From: Streptomyces sp. WMMC940
GTDB taxonomy: Bacteria; Actinomycetota; Actinomycetes; Streptomycetales; Streptomycetaceae
Length of the DNA: 64,000 bases
Direction of reading: 5' to 3'
Assembly: GCF_027460265.1 (NCBI RefSeq)
Contig: NZ_JAPZBC010000001.1
Coordinates: 3,867,001-3,931,000 of the forward strand
This document shows positions 1-8,675 of the stretch, one piece after another (positions within the stretch are counted from its first letter, which is position 1; each line of letters opens with the position of its first letter). The notes under the pieces were generated by a model. The model saw nothing but the letters and a program-made list of their open reading frames with translations. It did not search any database and was not told where the DNA came from. The position numbers and the translations under genes were made by a program.

Positions 1-150
1 GCCACCGGCGAGGAGACCTACGACACCGTCCGGGACACCGTCGCCGCCCTCGGCCTCGGCCTCGTACGGATGGAACAGCGCCGCCACCACATCGCGGAGG
101 TCTTCCGCCCCGAGGCGGCGGCCCAGCCCATGGAGGTGCCGGCGCGATGA
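1..150 (+). CDS. ABC transporter ATP-binding protein, C-terminal end (partial)
   Basis: Reading frame 1 is open from the window edge and ends at TGA 148-150, giving the last 49 residues of a protein. No nucleotide-binding motif remains in view, so the identity comes from context: its stop overlaps (ATGA) the start of an ABC-2 type permease, and the next two genes are a second ATPase and permease. The tail 'RMEQRRHHIAEVFRP' is typical of the regulatory end of drug/lipid-exporter ATPases. Most of the gene lies upstream of the window. Confidence 0.7.
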   Translation, partial: ATGEETYDTVRDTVAALGLGLVRMEQRRHHIAEVFRPEAAAQPMEVPAR

Positions 151-1058
151 GCAACGGGACGACCCGCACGGGGACGGCGCTCACCGAGACCACCCGTATC
201 CACAACATCGGGTACCGCAACTACGACGGCGCGCGGCTCGGCCGCGCCTACGCCCGCCGTTCGCTCTTCGCGCAGTCGCTTCGGGGGGCGTACGGGCTCG
301 GCCGCTCCGCCCGGTCGAAGGTGCTGCCCATGATCCTCTTCGCGGTCATGTGCGTGCCCGCGGCGATCGTGGTCGCCGTGGCGGTGACCACCAAGATGAA
401 GGAACTGCCCCTCGACTACACGCGCTACGCGATCGTCACGCAGGCGGTCATCGCCCTCTTCCTCGCCGCTCAGGCCCCGCAGTCCGTGTCGCGGGACCTG
501 CGCTTCAAGACCGTGCCGCTGTACTTCTCGCGGCCCATCGAACGCGTCGACTACGTCCTGGCCAAGTTCGGCGCGATGGCCTCGGCGCTCTTCGTCCTCA
601 CCGCCGCACCCCTCCTGATCCTCTGGATCGGCTCGCTGCTGGCGAAGATGGACTTCGCCGACCAGACGAAGGGCTTCGCACAGGGACTGGTCTCCGTGGC
701 GCTCCTCTCGCTCCTCTTCGGCGGTCTCGGTCTCGTCCTGGCCGCGCTGACCCCGCGCCGCGGCTTCGGCGTCGCGGCGGTCATCGCCACGCTCACCATC
801 ACCTACGGGGCGGTGTCCACGGTCCAGGCCATCGCCTACGAGACCGGGTCCGAAGGCGCGGTGGAGTGGCTCGGGCTCTTCTCGCCCGTCACCCTCATCG
901 ACGGTGTGCAGACCGCCTTCCTCGGCGCGTCCTCCTCCTTCCCCGGCGGACAGGGGCCCGGCACGGGCACCGGAGTGGTCTATCTGCTGGCCGTCCTCGC
1001 GCTCGTCGCCGGTTCGTACGGCGTCCTGATGCGCCGCTACCGAAAGGTCGGGCTCTGA
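147..1058 (+). CDS. ABC-2 type transporter permease
   Basis: A 303-residue membrane protein with about six hydrophobic segments (near residues 60-85, 98-115, 145-170, 185-210, 215-235 and 275-297) after a polar N-terminus. It should be the membrane half of an exporter driven by the partial ATPase upstream, with which it overlaps by 4 bp (ATGA), so the two are probably translationally coupled. The ATPase of the second pair begins 2 bp after its stop. The pattern (ATPase, permease, ATPase, permease) is a common Streptomyces export operon of unknown substrate. No substrate-specific feature is visible. Confidence 0.85.
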   Translation: MSNGTTRTGTALTETTRIHNIGYRNYDGARLGRAYARRSLFAQSLRGAYGLGRSARSKVLPMILFAVMCVPAAIVVAVAVTTKMKELPLDYTRYAIVTQAVIALFLAAQAPQSVSRDLRFKTVPLYFSRPIERVDYVLAKFGAMASALFVLTAAPLLILWIGSLLAKMDFADQTKGFAQGLVSVALLSLLFGGLGLVLAALTPRRGFGVAAVIATLTITYGAVSTVQAIAYETGSEGAVEWLGLFSPVTLIDGVQTAFLGASSSFPGGQGPGTGTGVVYLLAVLALVAGSYGVLMRRYRKVGL

Positions 1059-1060
1059 TC

Positions 1061-1972
1061 ATGACCACTGTCCACATCGACCACGCCTCGCGCTGGTTCG
1101 GCAACGTGGTGGCCGTCAACGACGTGACCATGACCATCGGGCCCGGCGTCACCGGACTCCTCGGCCCCAACGGGGCCGGCAAATCCACGCTCATCAACAT
1201 GATGGGCGGCTTCCTCGCCCCCTCGACGGGCACCGTCACCCTCGACGGTGAAGCGATCTGGCGCAACGAATCGGTCTACCGGCAGATCGGCGTCGTGCCC
1301 GAGCGGGAGGCGATGTACGACTTCCTCACGGGACGGGAGTTCGTCCTCGCCAACGCCGAACTGCACGGCCTCGGGGCCAAGGAGGCCCAGCGCGCCCTGG
1401 CCACGGTGGAGATGGAGCCCGCGCAGGACCGCAAGATCGCCACGTACAGCAAGGGCATGCGCCAGCGGGTCAAGATGGCCTCCGCCCTGGTGCACGAGCC
1501 GAGCGTGCTGCTCCTCGACGAGCCGTTCAACGGTATGGACCCGCGCCAGCGCATGCAGCTCATGGACCTGCTCCGGCGCATGGGGGGCGAGGGACGCACG
1601 GTCCTGTTCTCCTCCCACATCCTGGAGGAGGTCGAGCAACTCGCCTCCCACATCGAGGTGATCGTGGCGGGACGGCACGCGGCGAGCGGTGACTTCCGCA
1701 GGATCCGACGGCTGATGACGGACCGGCCGCACCGCTATCTGGTGCGGTCCAGCGACGACCGGGCGCTCGCCGCCGCGCTGATCGCGGACCCGTCGACCGC
1801 CGGCATCGAAGTGGACGTCCAGGAAGGCGCGTTGCGCATCCAGGCGGTCGACTTCGGTCGCTTCACGGAGCTGCTGCCGAGGGTGGCCCGTGAGCACTCC
1901 ATCCGGCTGCTCACCGTCTCGCCCTCCGACGAGTCCCTCGAATCGGTCTTCTCCTACCTCGTAGCGGCCTGA
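1061..1972 (+). CDS. ABC transporter ATP-binding protein
   Basis: The 303-residue protein has Walker A GPNGAGKST (about residues 35-43), a signature region YSKGMRQRVKMA and Walker B VLLLDEPFNGMD, so it is a complete nucleotide-binding domain. It hydrolyses ATP to drive the membrane permeases encoded on either side. The frame is open much further upstream, but ATG 1061 is chosen because it directly follows the permease stop and gives a normal family length; upstream codons are a shadow of the permease gene. The LSGGQ signature is altered to SKGMR, as in other ABC-2 exporter ATPases. Confidence 0.93.
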   Translation: MTTVHIDHASRWFGNVVAVNDVTMTIGPGVTGLLGPNGAGKSTLINMMGGFLAPSTGTVTLDGEAIWRNESVYRQIGVVPEREAMYDFLTGREFVLANAELHGLGAKEAQRALATVEMEPAQDRKIATYSKGMRQRVKMASALVHEPSVLLLDEPFNGMDPRQRMQLMDLLRRMGGEGRTVLFSSHILEEVEQLASHIEVIVAGRHAASGDFRRIRRLMTDRPHRYLVRSSDDRALAAALIADPSTAGIEVDVQEGALRIQAVDFGRFTELLPRVAREHSIRLLTVSPSDESLESVFSYLVAA

Positions 1973-1986
1973 AAGGAGCCAACGAC

Positions 1987-2706
1987 ATGTACAACCCGAC
2001 AGTCGCCCGGCTCACCTACCGGGCCCTCCTCGGCAGGCGCCGTGCGGCGATCCTCTTCGTCCTCCCCGCCCTGCTGCTGCTCATCGCCGCCGCCGTACGT
2101 GCGTTCAACGGCGTCGACGACCAGGTCGCCTCCGACGTGCTGGGCGGTTTCGCCCTCGCCACGATGGTGCCCCTGATCGGCGTGATCGCCGGAACGGGGG
2201 CGATCGGGCCCGAGATCGACGACGGCTCGATCGTCTATCTGCTGGCCAAGCCGGTGAAGCGGCCGACGATCATCGTCACCAAGCTGACCGTGGCGATCGC
2301 CGTGACCATGGTGTTCTCCGCGGTCCCCACGTTCGTCGCGGGATACATCCTCAACGGCAACGGACAGCAGATCGCCGTGGCCTACACGGTCGCGGCGCTG
2401 GTCGCGTCCATCGCGTACGCCGCGCTGTTCCTGCTGCTCGGCACGGTCAGCCGGCACGCGGTCGTGATCGGTCTGGTCTACGCGCTGGTGTGGGAGACGC
2501 TCTTCGGCAGCCTGGTGCCCGGGGCGCGGACGCTCAGCGTGCAGCAGTGGTCGCTGGCCCTGGCCGAACGGATCGGCGGGGAAGGGATGATCACCTCCGA
2601 CGTGGGCCTGCCGCTCGCGACGGCGCTGCTCGTCGGGGTCACGCTGCTGGCGACGGGATACGCCGGGCAGAAGCTGAGGACGCTGACGCTGGCCGGTGAG
2701 GAGTAG
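1987..2706 (+). CDS. ABC-2 type transporter permease
   Basis: A 239-residue protein with about six membrane segments and a short polar N-terminus, preceded by AAAGGAG at 1971-1977. It follows the ATPase after 14 bp and closes the operon. The PEIDDGSIVYLLAKPV stretch (about residues 76-91) between the second and third segments is characteristic of ABC-2 permeases. It probably pairs with the ATPase at 1061. A strong hairpin follows at 2723-2750. Confidence 0.87.
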   Translation: MYNPTVARLTYRALLGRRRAAILFVLPALLLLIAAAVRAFNGVDDQVASDVLGGFALATMVPLIGVIAGTGAIGPEIDDGSIVYLLAKPVKRPTIIVTKLTVAIAVTMVFSAVPTFVAGYILNGNGQQIAVAYTVAALVASIAYAALFLLLGTVSRHAVVIGLVYALVWETLFGSLVPGARTLSVQQWSLALAERIGGEGMITSDVGLPLATALLVGVTLLATGYAGQKLRTLTLAGEE

Positions 2707-2722
2707 GGAGGCGCGGCGCGAG

Positions 2723-2750
2723 ACGCCCCGGGGCCTGCTCCCCGGGGCGT
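2723..2750 (+). terminator. Hairpin after the ABC operon
   Basis: ACGCCCCGGGG and CCCCGGGGCGT form an 11-bp perfect stem around a 6-nt loop, 16 bp after the last permease stop. There is no U-tract, as usual for Streptomyces. Confidence 0.75.
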
Positions 2751-2810
2751 TCCCGTCCTCACACGGGCCTGACGGGGCCGTGGGGACACTGGGGGTGAGA
2801 GGAGACGGTC

Positions 2811-3263
2811 ATGCAGGAGCAGCCGGACCCCCGACCGGATCCGGGACCGGACGCGGAGGAGCACGGAGCGGGACCTGGCCCGGGCCCGGAGGAGCACGGA
2901 GCGGGACCGGCGTCCCGCGCGCCCCACAGCGGCCCCGGCGGCGGACTGCCGGGCCCGGCCGACGTGGGCGGAGGTGCGGGCGGTCGTCCCCGGGGTGGTG
3001 CCGGCGGCGGAGCTTCCGGAGCCGGCGGGGGCGCTCGGGGGGACGCCTGGGACGAGGTGGTTCTCGACGAGGACTTCGTGCGTGCCGCGGGAACCTCCGA
3101 GCCGTCGGCCCGGGCGCGGATGCTCACCGCTCGGTGGCGCGGCTCCGCGCCCGAACGGCAGCCCTGGCGCTCGGACGGGCCGCCCGCGGGCTGGTTCTGG
3201 AGCCGGGCCCGAGCACGGCGCCGCGGCGGCCGACGCTGGTGGCGCCGGTGGCGCAGGTCCTGA
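2811..3263 (+). CDS. Hypothetical Gly/Pro/Ala-rich protein
   Basis: A 150-residue frame starts at ATG 2811 behind GAGAGGAGA. The first 85 residues are low complexity with repeats of the PGPEEHGAGP type. The rest is basic (WSRARARRRGGRRWWRRWRRS at the end, quoted in part only). I recognise no family. The GC3 pattern favours this frame over the overlapping alternatives on either strand, but the composition is so biased that the call is moderate. No signal peptide or membrane segment is visible. Confidence 0.5.
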   Translation: MQEQPDPRPDPGPDAEEHGAGPGPGPEEHGAGPASRAPHSGPGGGLPGPADVGGGAGGRPRGGAGGGASGAGGGARGDAWDEVVLDEDFVRAAGTSEPSARARMLTARWRGSAPERQPWRSDGPPAGWFWSRARARRRGGRRWWRRWRRS

Positions 3264-3526
3264 GGCGGTGCGCACGGATATTCGGTGGCACCGGACCGTT
3301 CGCACCGGGCAGAGTGGTCGATGCCGCCGCCGGAGTGCGGCGGGGACACCAGGGACACGATGTCCGAGACCGGGGAGGGGCGCGGCGATGACCGAGAGTA
3401 CGAGTCCGTCGAGCTCCCTGCAGGGCAGCGCACGGCAGGCTTCGGAGTAATCATCGGACTCCGTGGAGCCGCCGGAGACTGCCCGGGCGGCCGCTTCGAG
3501 CGCGCATCCGCGCGGGCCGCCCTCCC

Positions 3527-3615
<89 letters not shown>

Positions 3616-3758
3616 TGCGTACGCGTGCAGGGACGCGTACGCCGCGTCCCGTGACGGGGGCCACGGCCCGGCGGTCCGACGTCGCACGCTTCCGTACGGC
3701 CGGGACGCCCGGTCCGTACGCCGCTCCGCACCGTCCGGGCGGTCCGCCCGCAGGCCCC

Positions 3759-4562
3759 CTAGCGCCCCAGCAGCTCCTCCAGCACCAGGGCGATGCCGTC
3801 GTGCTCGTTCGACGCCGTGATCTCGTGTGCCACGGCCTTCAGTTCGTCGTGGGCGTTGGCCATCGCGACACCGTGTGCGGCCCAGCCGAACATGGGGATG
3901 TCGTTGGGCATGTCGCCGAAGGCGATCGTCTGGGTGGACTTCACCCCCAGCCGGCGGGCGGCCAGCGACAGGCCGGTGGCCTTGCTCAGGCCGAGGGGGA
4001 GGATCTCGACGATGCCCTCGCCGGCCATCACCACGTCCACCAGACCGCCGACCGTCGACCGCGCGACGCGGGTCAGCTCGTCGTCGCCGAGGGCCGGATG
4101 CTGGATGTAGAGCTTGTTCAGCGGAGCAGCCCACAGCTCGGCCGGGTCGTCGGAGACCAGGACCCGGAGCGGACCCTCCTGGACCCGGTAGCCGGGGCTG
4201 ACGACCACCTTCCCGTCCAGGCCGTCGCGGCTCGCCGCCAGGTCGAGCGGGCCGACCTCCGCCTCCAGCTTGGCGAGGGCGAGGCCGGCCAGCCGGCGGT
4301 CCAGCGTCACCGAGGTGAGCAGCTTGTTCTCACCCGCGTGGTACACCTGTGCGCCCTGTCCGCAGACCGCGAGGCCCTGGTAGCCCAGGTCGTCGAGGAT
4401 GTGCCGGGTCCAGGGGACGGCTCGTCCCGTGACGACGATGTGGGCGGCGCCCGCCGCCGTGGCGGCGGCGAGCGCGTCACGCGTGCGCTGCGAGACGGTC
4501 TCGTCGGAGCGCAGCAGAGTCCCGTCGAGATCCGTGGCGATCAGGCGGTACGGAAAGCTCAC
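3759..4562 (-). CDS. HAD-superfamily (Cof-type) phosphatase
   Basis: The 267-residue protein has HAD motif [12 protein letters not shown] near residue 10, a threonine motif II ([10 protein letters not shown]) and motif [21 protein letters not shown] near 215. The long insert between motifs II and III is the Cof-type (C2) cap. Such enzymes dephosphorylate small sugar phosphates or cofactors; the substrate cannot be read from sequence. Its ATG overlaps the serS stop by 4 bp (ATGA), so it is translationally coupled to serS, an arrangement also known to me from other Streptomyces. Confidence 0.9.
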   Translation of the reverse strand: MSFPYRLIATDLDGTLLRSDETVSQRTRDALAAATAAGAAHIVVTGRAVPWTRHILDDLGYQGLAVCGQGAQVYHAGENKLLTSVTLDRRLAGLALAKLEAEVGPLDLAASRDGLDGKVVVSPGYRVQEGPLRVLVSDDPAELWAAPLNKLYIQHPALGDDELTRVARSTVGGLVDVVMAGEGIVEILPLGLSKATGLSLAARRLGVKSTQTIAFGDMPNDIPMFGWAAHGVAMANAHDELKAVAHEITASNEHDGIALVLEELLGR

Positions 4563-5836
4563 TTGGCGACCGGCTCCAGGACCTCACGGCCGCCGAGGTA
4601 GGGCCGCAGGACCTCGGGCACCCGCACCGAGCCGTCGGCCAGCTGGTGGTTCTCCAGGATCGCGACGATCGTGCGCGGCACGGCGCACAGCGTGCCGTTC
4701 AGCGTCGCGAGCGGCTTGACCTGCTTGCCGTCGCGCATGCGGACCGACAGCCGGCGGGCCTGGAAACCGTCGCAGTTCGACGCCGACGTGAGCTCGCGGT
4801 ACTTCCCCTGGGTCGGGATCCACGCCTCGCAGTCGTACTTGCGGGAGGCCGAGGCCCCCAGGTCTCCGGTGGCCACGTCGATCACCTGGAACGGCAGCTC
4901 CAGGCCGGTCAGCCACTGCTTCTCCCACTCCAGCAGCCGCTTGTGCTCGTTCTCGGCGTCGTCCGGGTGGACGTAGGAGAACATCTCGACCTTGTCGAAC
5001 TGGTGGACGCGGAAGATGCCGCGGGTGTCCTTGCCGTAGGTGCCGGCCTCGCGGCGGAAGCACGGCGAGAAGCCCGCGTACCGCAGCGGCAGCTTGTCGG
5101 AGTCGAGGATCTCGTCCATGTGGTATGCCGCGAGCGGGACCTCGGACGTGCCGACGAGATAGAAGTCGTCCTTCTCCAGGTGGTAGACGTTCTCCGCGGC
5201 CTGGCCGAGGAAGCCCGTACCCTCCATGGCGCGCGGGCGGACCAGCGCCGGGGTCAGCATCGGCGTGAAGCCCGCCTCGGTGGCCTGCGCCATGGCGGCG
5301 TTGACGAGGGCGAGCTCCAGCAGGGCGCCGACGCCCGTCAGGTAGTAGAAGCGGGAGCCGGACACCTTCGCGCCGCGCTCGACGTCGATGGCGCCCAGCG
5401 CCTCCCCGAGCTCCAGGTGGTCCTTGGGCTCGAAGCCCTCGGCGCCGAAGTCGCGGACGGTGCCGTGCGTCTCCAGGACGACGAAGTCCTCCTCGCCGCC
5501 GACCGGGACGTCCGGGTGGACCAGGTTGCCCAGCCCGAGCAGCAGCCGGCGGGTCTCTTCCTCGGCCTCGTTCTGCTCGGCCTCGGCCGCCTTGACGTCG
5601 GACTTGAGCTGCTCGGCCTTCTTCAGCAGCTCGGCGCGCTCGTCCGGGGACGCCTTGGGGATGAGCTTGCCGAGCGACTTCTGCTCGGAGCGGAGTTCGT
5701 CGAAGCGGACGCCGGACGACCTGCGCCGCTCATCGGCGGAGAGCAGGGCGTCGACGAGTTCGACGTCCTCTCCACGGGCGCGCTGGGAGGCGCGAACACG
5801 GTCGGGGTCCTCACGGAGCAGGCGAAGGTCAATCAC
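4559..5836 (-). CDS. serS: Seryl-tRNA synthetase
   Basis: The 425-residue protein starts [14 protein letters not shown], the conserved SerRS N-terminus. Residues about 25-105 form the long antiparallel coiled-coil arm that holds the tRNA-Ser variable arm. The class II core follows, with motif 2 [20 protein letters not shown] and motif 3 [19 protein letters not shown]. It charges tRNA-Ser (and initial Ser-tRNA-Sec where present). The length is normal. Three tRNA-Ser genes lie in this window. The downstream HAD gene overlaps its stop. The upstream gap to pheA carries DnaA boxes. Confidence 0.97.
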   Translation of the reverse strand: MIDLRLLREDPDRVRASQRARGEDVELVDALLSADERRRSSGVRFDELRSEQKSLGKLIPKASPDERAELLKKAEQLKSDVKAAEAEQNEAEEETRRLLLGLGNLVHPDVPVGGEEDFVVLETHGTVRDFGAEGFEPKDHLELGEALGAIDVERGAKVSGSRFYYLTGVGALLELALVNAAMAQATEAGFTPMLTPALVRPRAMEGTGFLGQAAENVYHLEKDDFYLVGTSEVPLAAYHMDEILDSDKLPLRYAGFSPCFRREAGTYGKDTRGIFRVHQFDKVEMFSYVHPDDAENEHKRLLEWEKQWLTGLELPFQVIDVATGDLGASASRKYDCEAWIPTQGKYRELTSASNCDGFQARRLSVRMRDGKQVKPLATLNGTLCAVPRTIVAILENHQLADGSVRVPEVLRPYLGGREVLEPVAK

Positions 5837-6035
5837 CCCACCAGGCTACCGGTGCGTGCTTCCGGCACCCCAGTTGATATTGGTTGCGTGTCAGTTTGAC
5901 CGAATTGCCGGAATTAGGGAAAGGCGCGGTGAATCCCGCGCACGGTCCGTGGGCGTCCCGGCGCCGGCCACCGAAAGCGGTGAACGCCGATTCGCCGCGG
6001 CCCCGGTCCGCCGTGGACCGTGGAACTCCGGGCCG

Positions 6036-6358
6036 TTGTCCACAGGGGGAACGGGGGGCGCGCAAGTTATCCACAGGCTGTGGGAGGGGTCTGTGGATTG
6101 CGGAATTGATCATTCCGAAAGTCGGCGGAAGGTCCGGGGATTGCGTCTCCGAACATGGCTCACGCGCTCGTTCGAGTGGGAATTCCCCGCACTTCTTCGC
6201 TCCAAAGAGTTGATCAAAGGAATTGGGCTGACATGGGCTTTCGATGCGTGCTGTGGAAGCAACCGGGGGTGAGTGAGGTGATTTGTCGACTGTGTCGGAT
6301 TGTGTTGTCGACTTGTCCCCAGATCGAGAAGCCGCCCTGTGGATAACTCTGTGGGCAA
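6036..6358. promoter_or_regulatory. Cluster of DnaA boxes in the serS-pheA gap
   Basis: TTGTCCACA (6036-6044), TTATCCACA (6067-6075) and TGTGGATAA (6338-6346, reverse) match the DnaA box exactly. One-mismatch or weak copies are CAATCCACA (6092-6100, reverse), TTGTCCCCA (6313-6321) and TTGCCCACA (6350-6358, reverse). The 573-bp gap 5837-6409 otherwise holds only the promoter region of serS and locally lower G+C. Streptomyces coelicolor is known to carry DnaA-box clusters outside oriC that titrate DnaA; whether this is the equivalent cluster is inference. Confidence 0.6.
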
Positions 6359-6409
6359 CGGGGAGGGACGAGGAGGACGGGGTGGCGCCGGGGCGCGATG
6401 AACCCCGGG

Positions 6410-7351
6410 TTACGCGCGGCCGTCCTGACAGCGCGCCAGCCACTCCGCCGCGTCCACGAACTCCGCGTCCGAGGTCCCGGGGCGCGGCGTGCGCCCGCCC
6501 CGCGCCGGAGCCGCCAACCCCGCCTGCGGGTAGGACCCGAGGAACCGCACCTTCGGGCAGATGCGCTTCAGTCCCATCAGCGCCTCCCCCACCCGCCGGT
6601 CCGAGACATGGCCTTCCGCGTCGATCGCGAAGCAGTAGTTCCCGATGCCCGCGCCCGTGGGCCGCGACTGGAGCAGCATCAGGTTGACGCCGCGCACCGC
6701 GAATTCCTGGAGGAGCTCCAGCAGAGCTCCCGGATGGTCGTCCCGCTGCCAGATGACCACCGACGTCTTGTCCGCGCCGGTCGGGGCCGCGGGCCGCGCC
6801 GGACGGCCCACCAGGACGAAGCGCGTCTCCGCGTTCTGCGCGTCGTGGATCTCGGTGACCAGAGCCTCGAGCCCGTAGGTCGCCGCCGCGAACTCACCCG
6901 CGAAGGCCGCGTCGAAGCGGCCCTCCTGCACCAGCCGTGCACCGTCCGCGTTCGACGCCGCCGACTCCCACACCGCGTCCGGGAGGTGGGCCCGCAGCCA
7001 GTTCCGCACCTGCGGCTGGGCGACCGGGTGGCCGGTCACCGTCTTCACGTCCGACAGCTTCGTCCCCGGCCGCACCAGCAGCGCGAAGGAGATCGGCAGC
7101 AGCACCTCGCGGTAGATCATCAGCGGCTCGCCGGAGGCCAGCTCGTCGACGGTCGCCGTGACGCCGCCCTCCACCGAGTTCTCGATCGGCACCAGCGCGG
7201 CAGCGGCCTCACCGTTGCGCACGGCGTCCAGGGCGGCCGGCACGGACACCATCGGGACGAGTTCGCGGGTGGCGGCCTCCGGGAGGGTGCGCAGGGCGGC
7301 CTCGGTGAAGGTGCCCTCGGGGCCGAGGTACGTGTAGCGCGTGGCGGACAT
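6410..7351 (-). CDS. pheA: Prephenate dehydratase
   Basis: The 313-residue protein converts prephenate to phenylpyruvate in phenylalanine synthesis. Residues 1-185 are the two-lobed dehydratase domain starting YLGPEGTFTEAAL, with VPIENSVEGGV and the catalytic-region AETRFVLVG. An ACT domain follows (about 195-275; HPGALLELLQEFAVRGVNLM, and QSRP where the family usually has ESRP), which binds phenylalanine for feedback control. ATG 7351 (MSATRY) is preferred over the alternative 9 bp upstream because the family starts right before YLGPEG. No chorismate mutase domain is fused, as usual in actinomycetes. Confidence 0.95.
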   Translation of the reverse strand: MSATRYTYLGPEGTFTEAALRTLPEAATRELVPMVSVPAALDAVRNGEAAAALVPIENSVEGGVTATVDELASGEPLMIYREVLLPISFALLVRPGTKLSDVKTVTGHPVAQPQVRNWLRAHLPDAVWESAASNADGARLVQEGRFDAAFAGEFAAATYGLEALVTEIHDAQNAETRFVLVGRPARPAAPTGADKTSVVIWQRDDHPGALLELLQEFAVRGVNLMLLQSRPTGAGIGNYCFAIDAEGHVSDRRVGEALMGLKRICPKVRFLGSYPQAGLAAPARGGRTPRPGTSDAEFVDAAEWLARCQDGRA

Positions 7352-7391
7352 ACCCGTCACCCTAGTGCGCCCGGCCCCCCTGCGGCTCGCC

Positions 7392-8642
7392 TCACGACTC
7401 CAGCAGCCGGCTGCCGACGTACCCGCCCTCGTCCGCGCCGCCCGGGACGGCGAAGAGGCCGCTCGCCTCGTGCCGGACGAAGGGGGACAGCGCGTCGCCG
7501 CGGTCCAGCTTCCGCTGGACCGGCACGAAGCCCCGCAGGGGGTCGGCCTGCCAGCAGACGAAGAGCAGACCCGCGTCGGGAGAGCCGTCCGCCGCCATGC
7601 CGTCGTGGTACGAGAACGGCCGGCGCAGCATCGCCGCGCCCGCGTTCTGCTCCGGGGCGGAGATCCGGGCGTGGGCGTCGGCCGGGATGACCAGGGAACC
7701 GTCCGGCCCGGTCCGGTCGAGATCGAGCTCGGTCGTCTCGCCGCCGCCGGTCAGAGGGGCGCCGTCGGACTTGCGGCGGCCGATCACCAGCTCCTGGTCC
7801 TTCAGGTTCAGCTTCTCCCAGTCGTCGAGCAGCATCCGGATGCGGCGTACGACGGCGTACGAGCCGCCCGCCATCCAGGCCGGCTGATCCGGCGAGCCCG
7901 ACCCGGACCCGGGCGCCGGGACGAACACACGGCGGTCGAAGTCGGGATCGGACGGCTTGGGGTTGCGGGTGCCGTCGATCTGGCCCATGAGGTTGCGGCT
8001 GGTCATCGGCCGGGACGTGATCCCCGGCGAACGGTTGAAGCCGTTCATCTGCCAGCGAGTCCGCGCGGCCCCGCCCGCCGACTTCTGGACGGCGCGCAGC
8101 GCGTGGAAGGCGACCAGCGCGTCGTTGGCGCCGATCTGCACCCAGAGGTCGCCCTCCGAACGGCGCGGATCCAGCCGGTCGCCGGAGAACGCCGGCAGCG
8201 GGTCGAGCTGGACGGGCCGTTGTGCGGCCAGCCCCGTGCGGTCGAAGAAGGTCCGGCCGAAGCCGAAGGTGACCGTGAGGGAGGAGGGGCCCGCGTCCAG
8301 GGCGACACCGGTGTCGTCGTCGGCGGGCTCGCCCGCCGTCAGCCGGGCGGCGGTGGCCGACCAGCGGCGCATCAGCGCGGTCGCCTCCTTCCGGCCCGCC
8401 CCCGGCGCCAGGTCGAAGGCGACGAGATGGCCGTGGGACTGCATCGGTGTGGTGATGCCCGCCTGGCGCTCGCCGTGGAACGACTCGACGGTGGAGCCGA
8501 CGGTCGCCAGGGCGGCAGCGGGGTCCGCGGCGACGGCCGCATACCCGGCGGCGCCGCCCGCCGCGCCGAGGGCCAGTCCGGTCGCTCCGGCGGCGCCGAC
8601 CGTGCCGAGCAGCCTGCGTCGCGAGATCTCGTTGTCGCTCAT
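7392..8642 (-). CDS. dtpA: Tat-exported DyP-type haem peroxidase
   Basis: The 416-residue protein opens with a twin-arginine signal (SRRRLLG near residue 7, then an Ala/Gly-rich hydrophobic stretch to about 40). The DyP fold carries the distal motif GQIDGTRNPK (about residue 215) and FVCWQADP near the C-terminus. DyP enzymes oxidise dyes and phenolics with peroxide. In S. lividans the homologue DtpA acts with copper proteins in GlxA maturation and development. That fits the CopCD, PCuAC and Sco genes that follow upstream on the same strand. The EfeO/EfeU iron partners of EfeB are not in view, so the DtpA name is preferred; the symbol is by homology. Confidence 0.9.
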   Translation of the reverse strand: MSDNEISRRRLLGTVGAAGATGLALGAAGGAAGYAAVAADPAAALATVGSTVESFHGERQAGITTPMQSHGHLVAFDLAPGAGRKEATALMRRWSATAARLTAGEPADDDTGVALDAGPSSLTVTFGFGRTFFDRTGLAAQRPVQLDPLPAFSGDRLDPRRSEGDLWVQIGANDALVAFHALRAVQKSAGGAARTRWQMNGFNRSPGITSRPMTSRNLMGQIDGTRNPKPSDPDFDRRVFVPAPGSGSGSPDQPAWMAGGSYAVVRRIRMLLDDWEKLNLKDQELVIGRRKSDGAPLTGGGETTELDLDRTGPDGSLVIPADAHARISAPEQNAGAAMLRRPFSYHDGMAADGSPDAGLLFVCWQADPLRGFVPVQRKLDRGDALSPFVRHEASGLFAVPGGADEGGYVGSRLLES

Positions 8643-8675
8643 GCCTTTCCCACTGTGCCTCGTGGGCCGACCATG

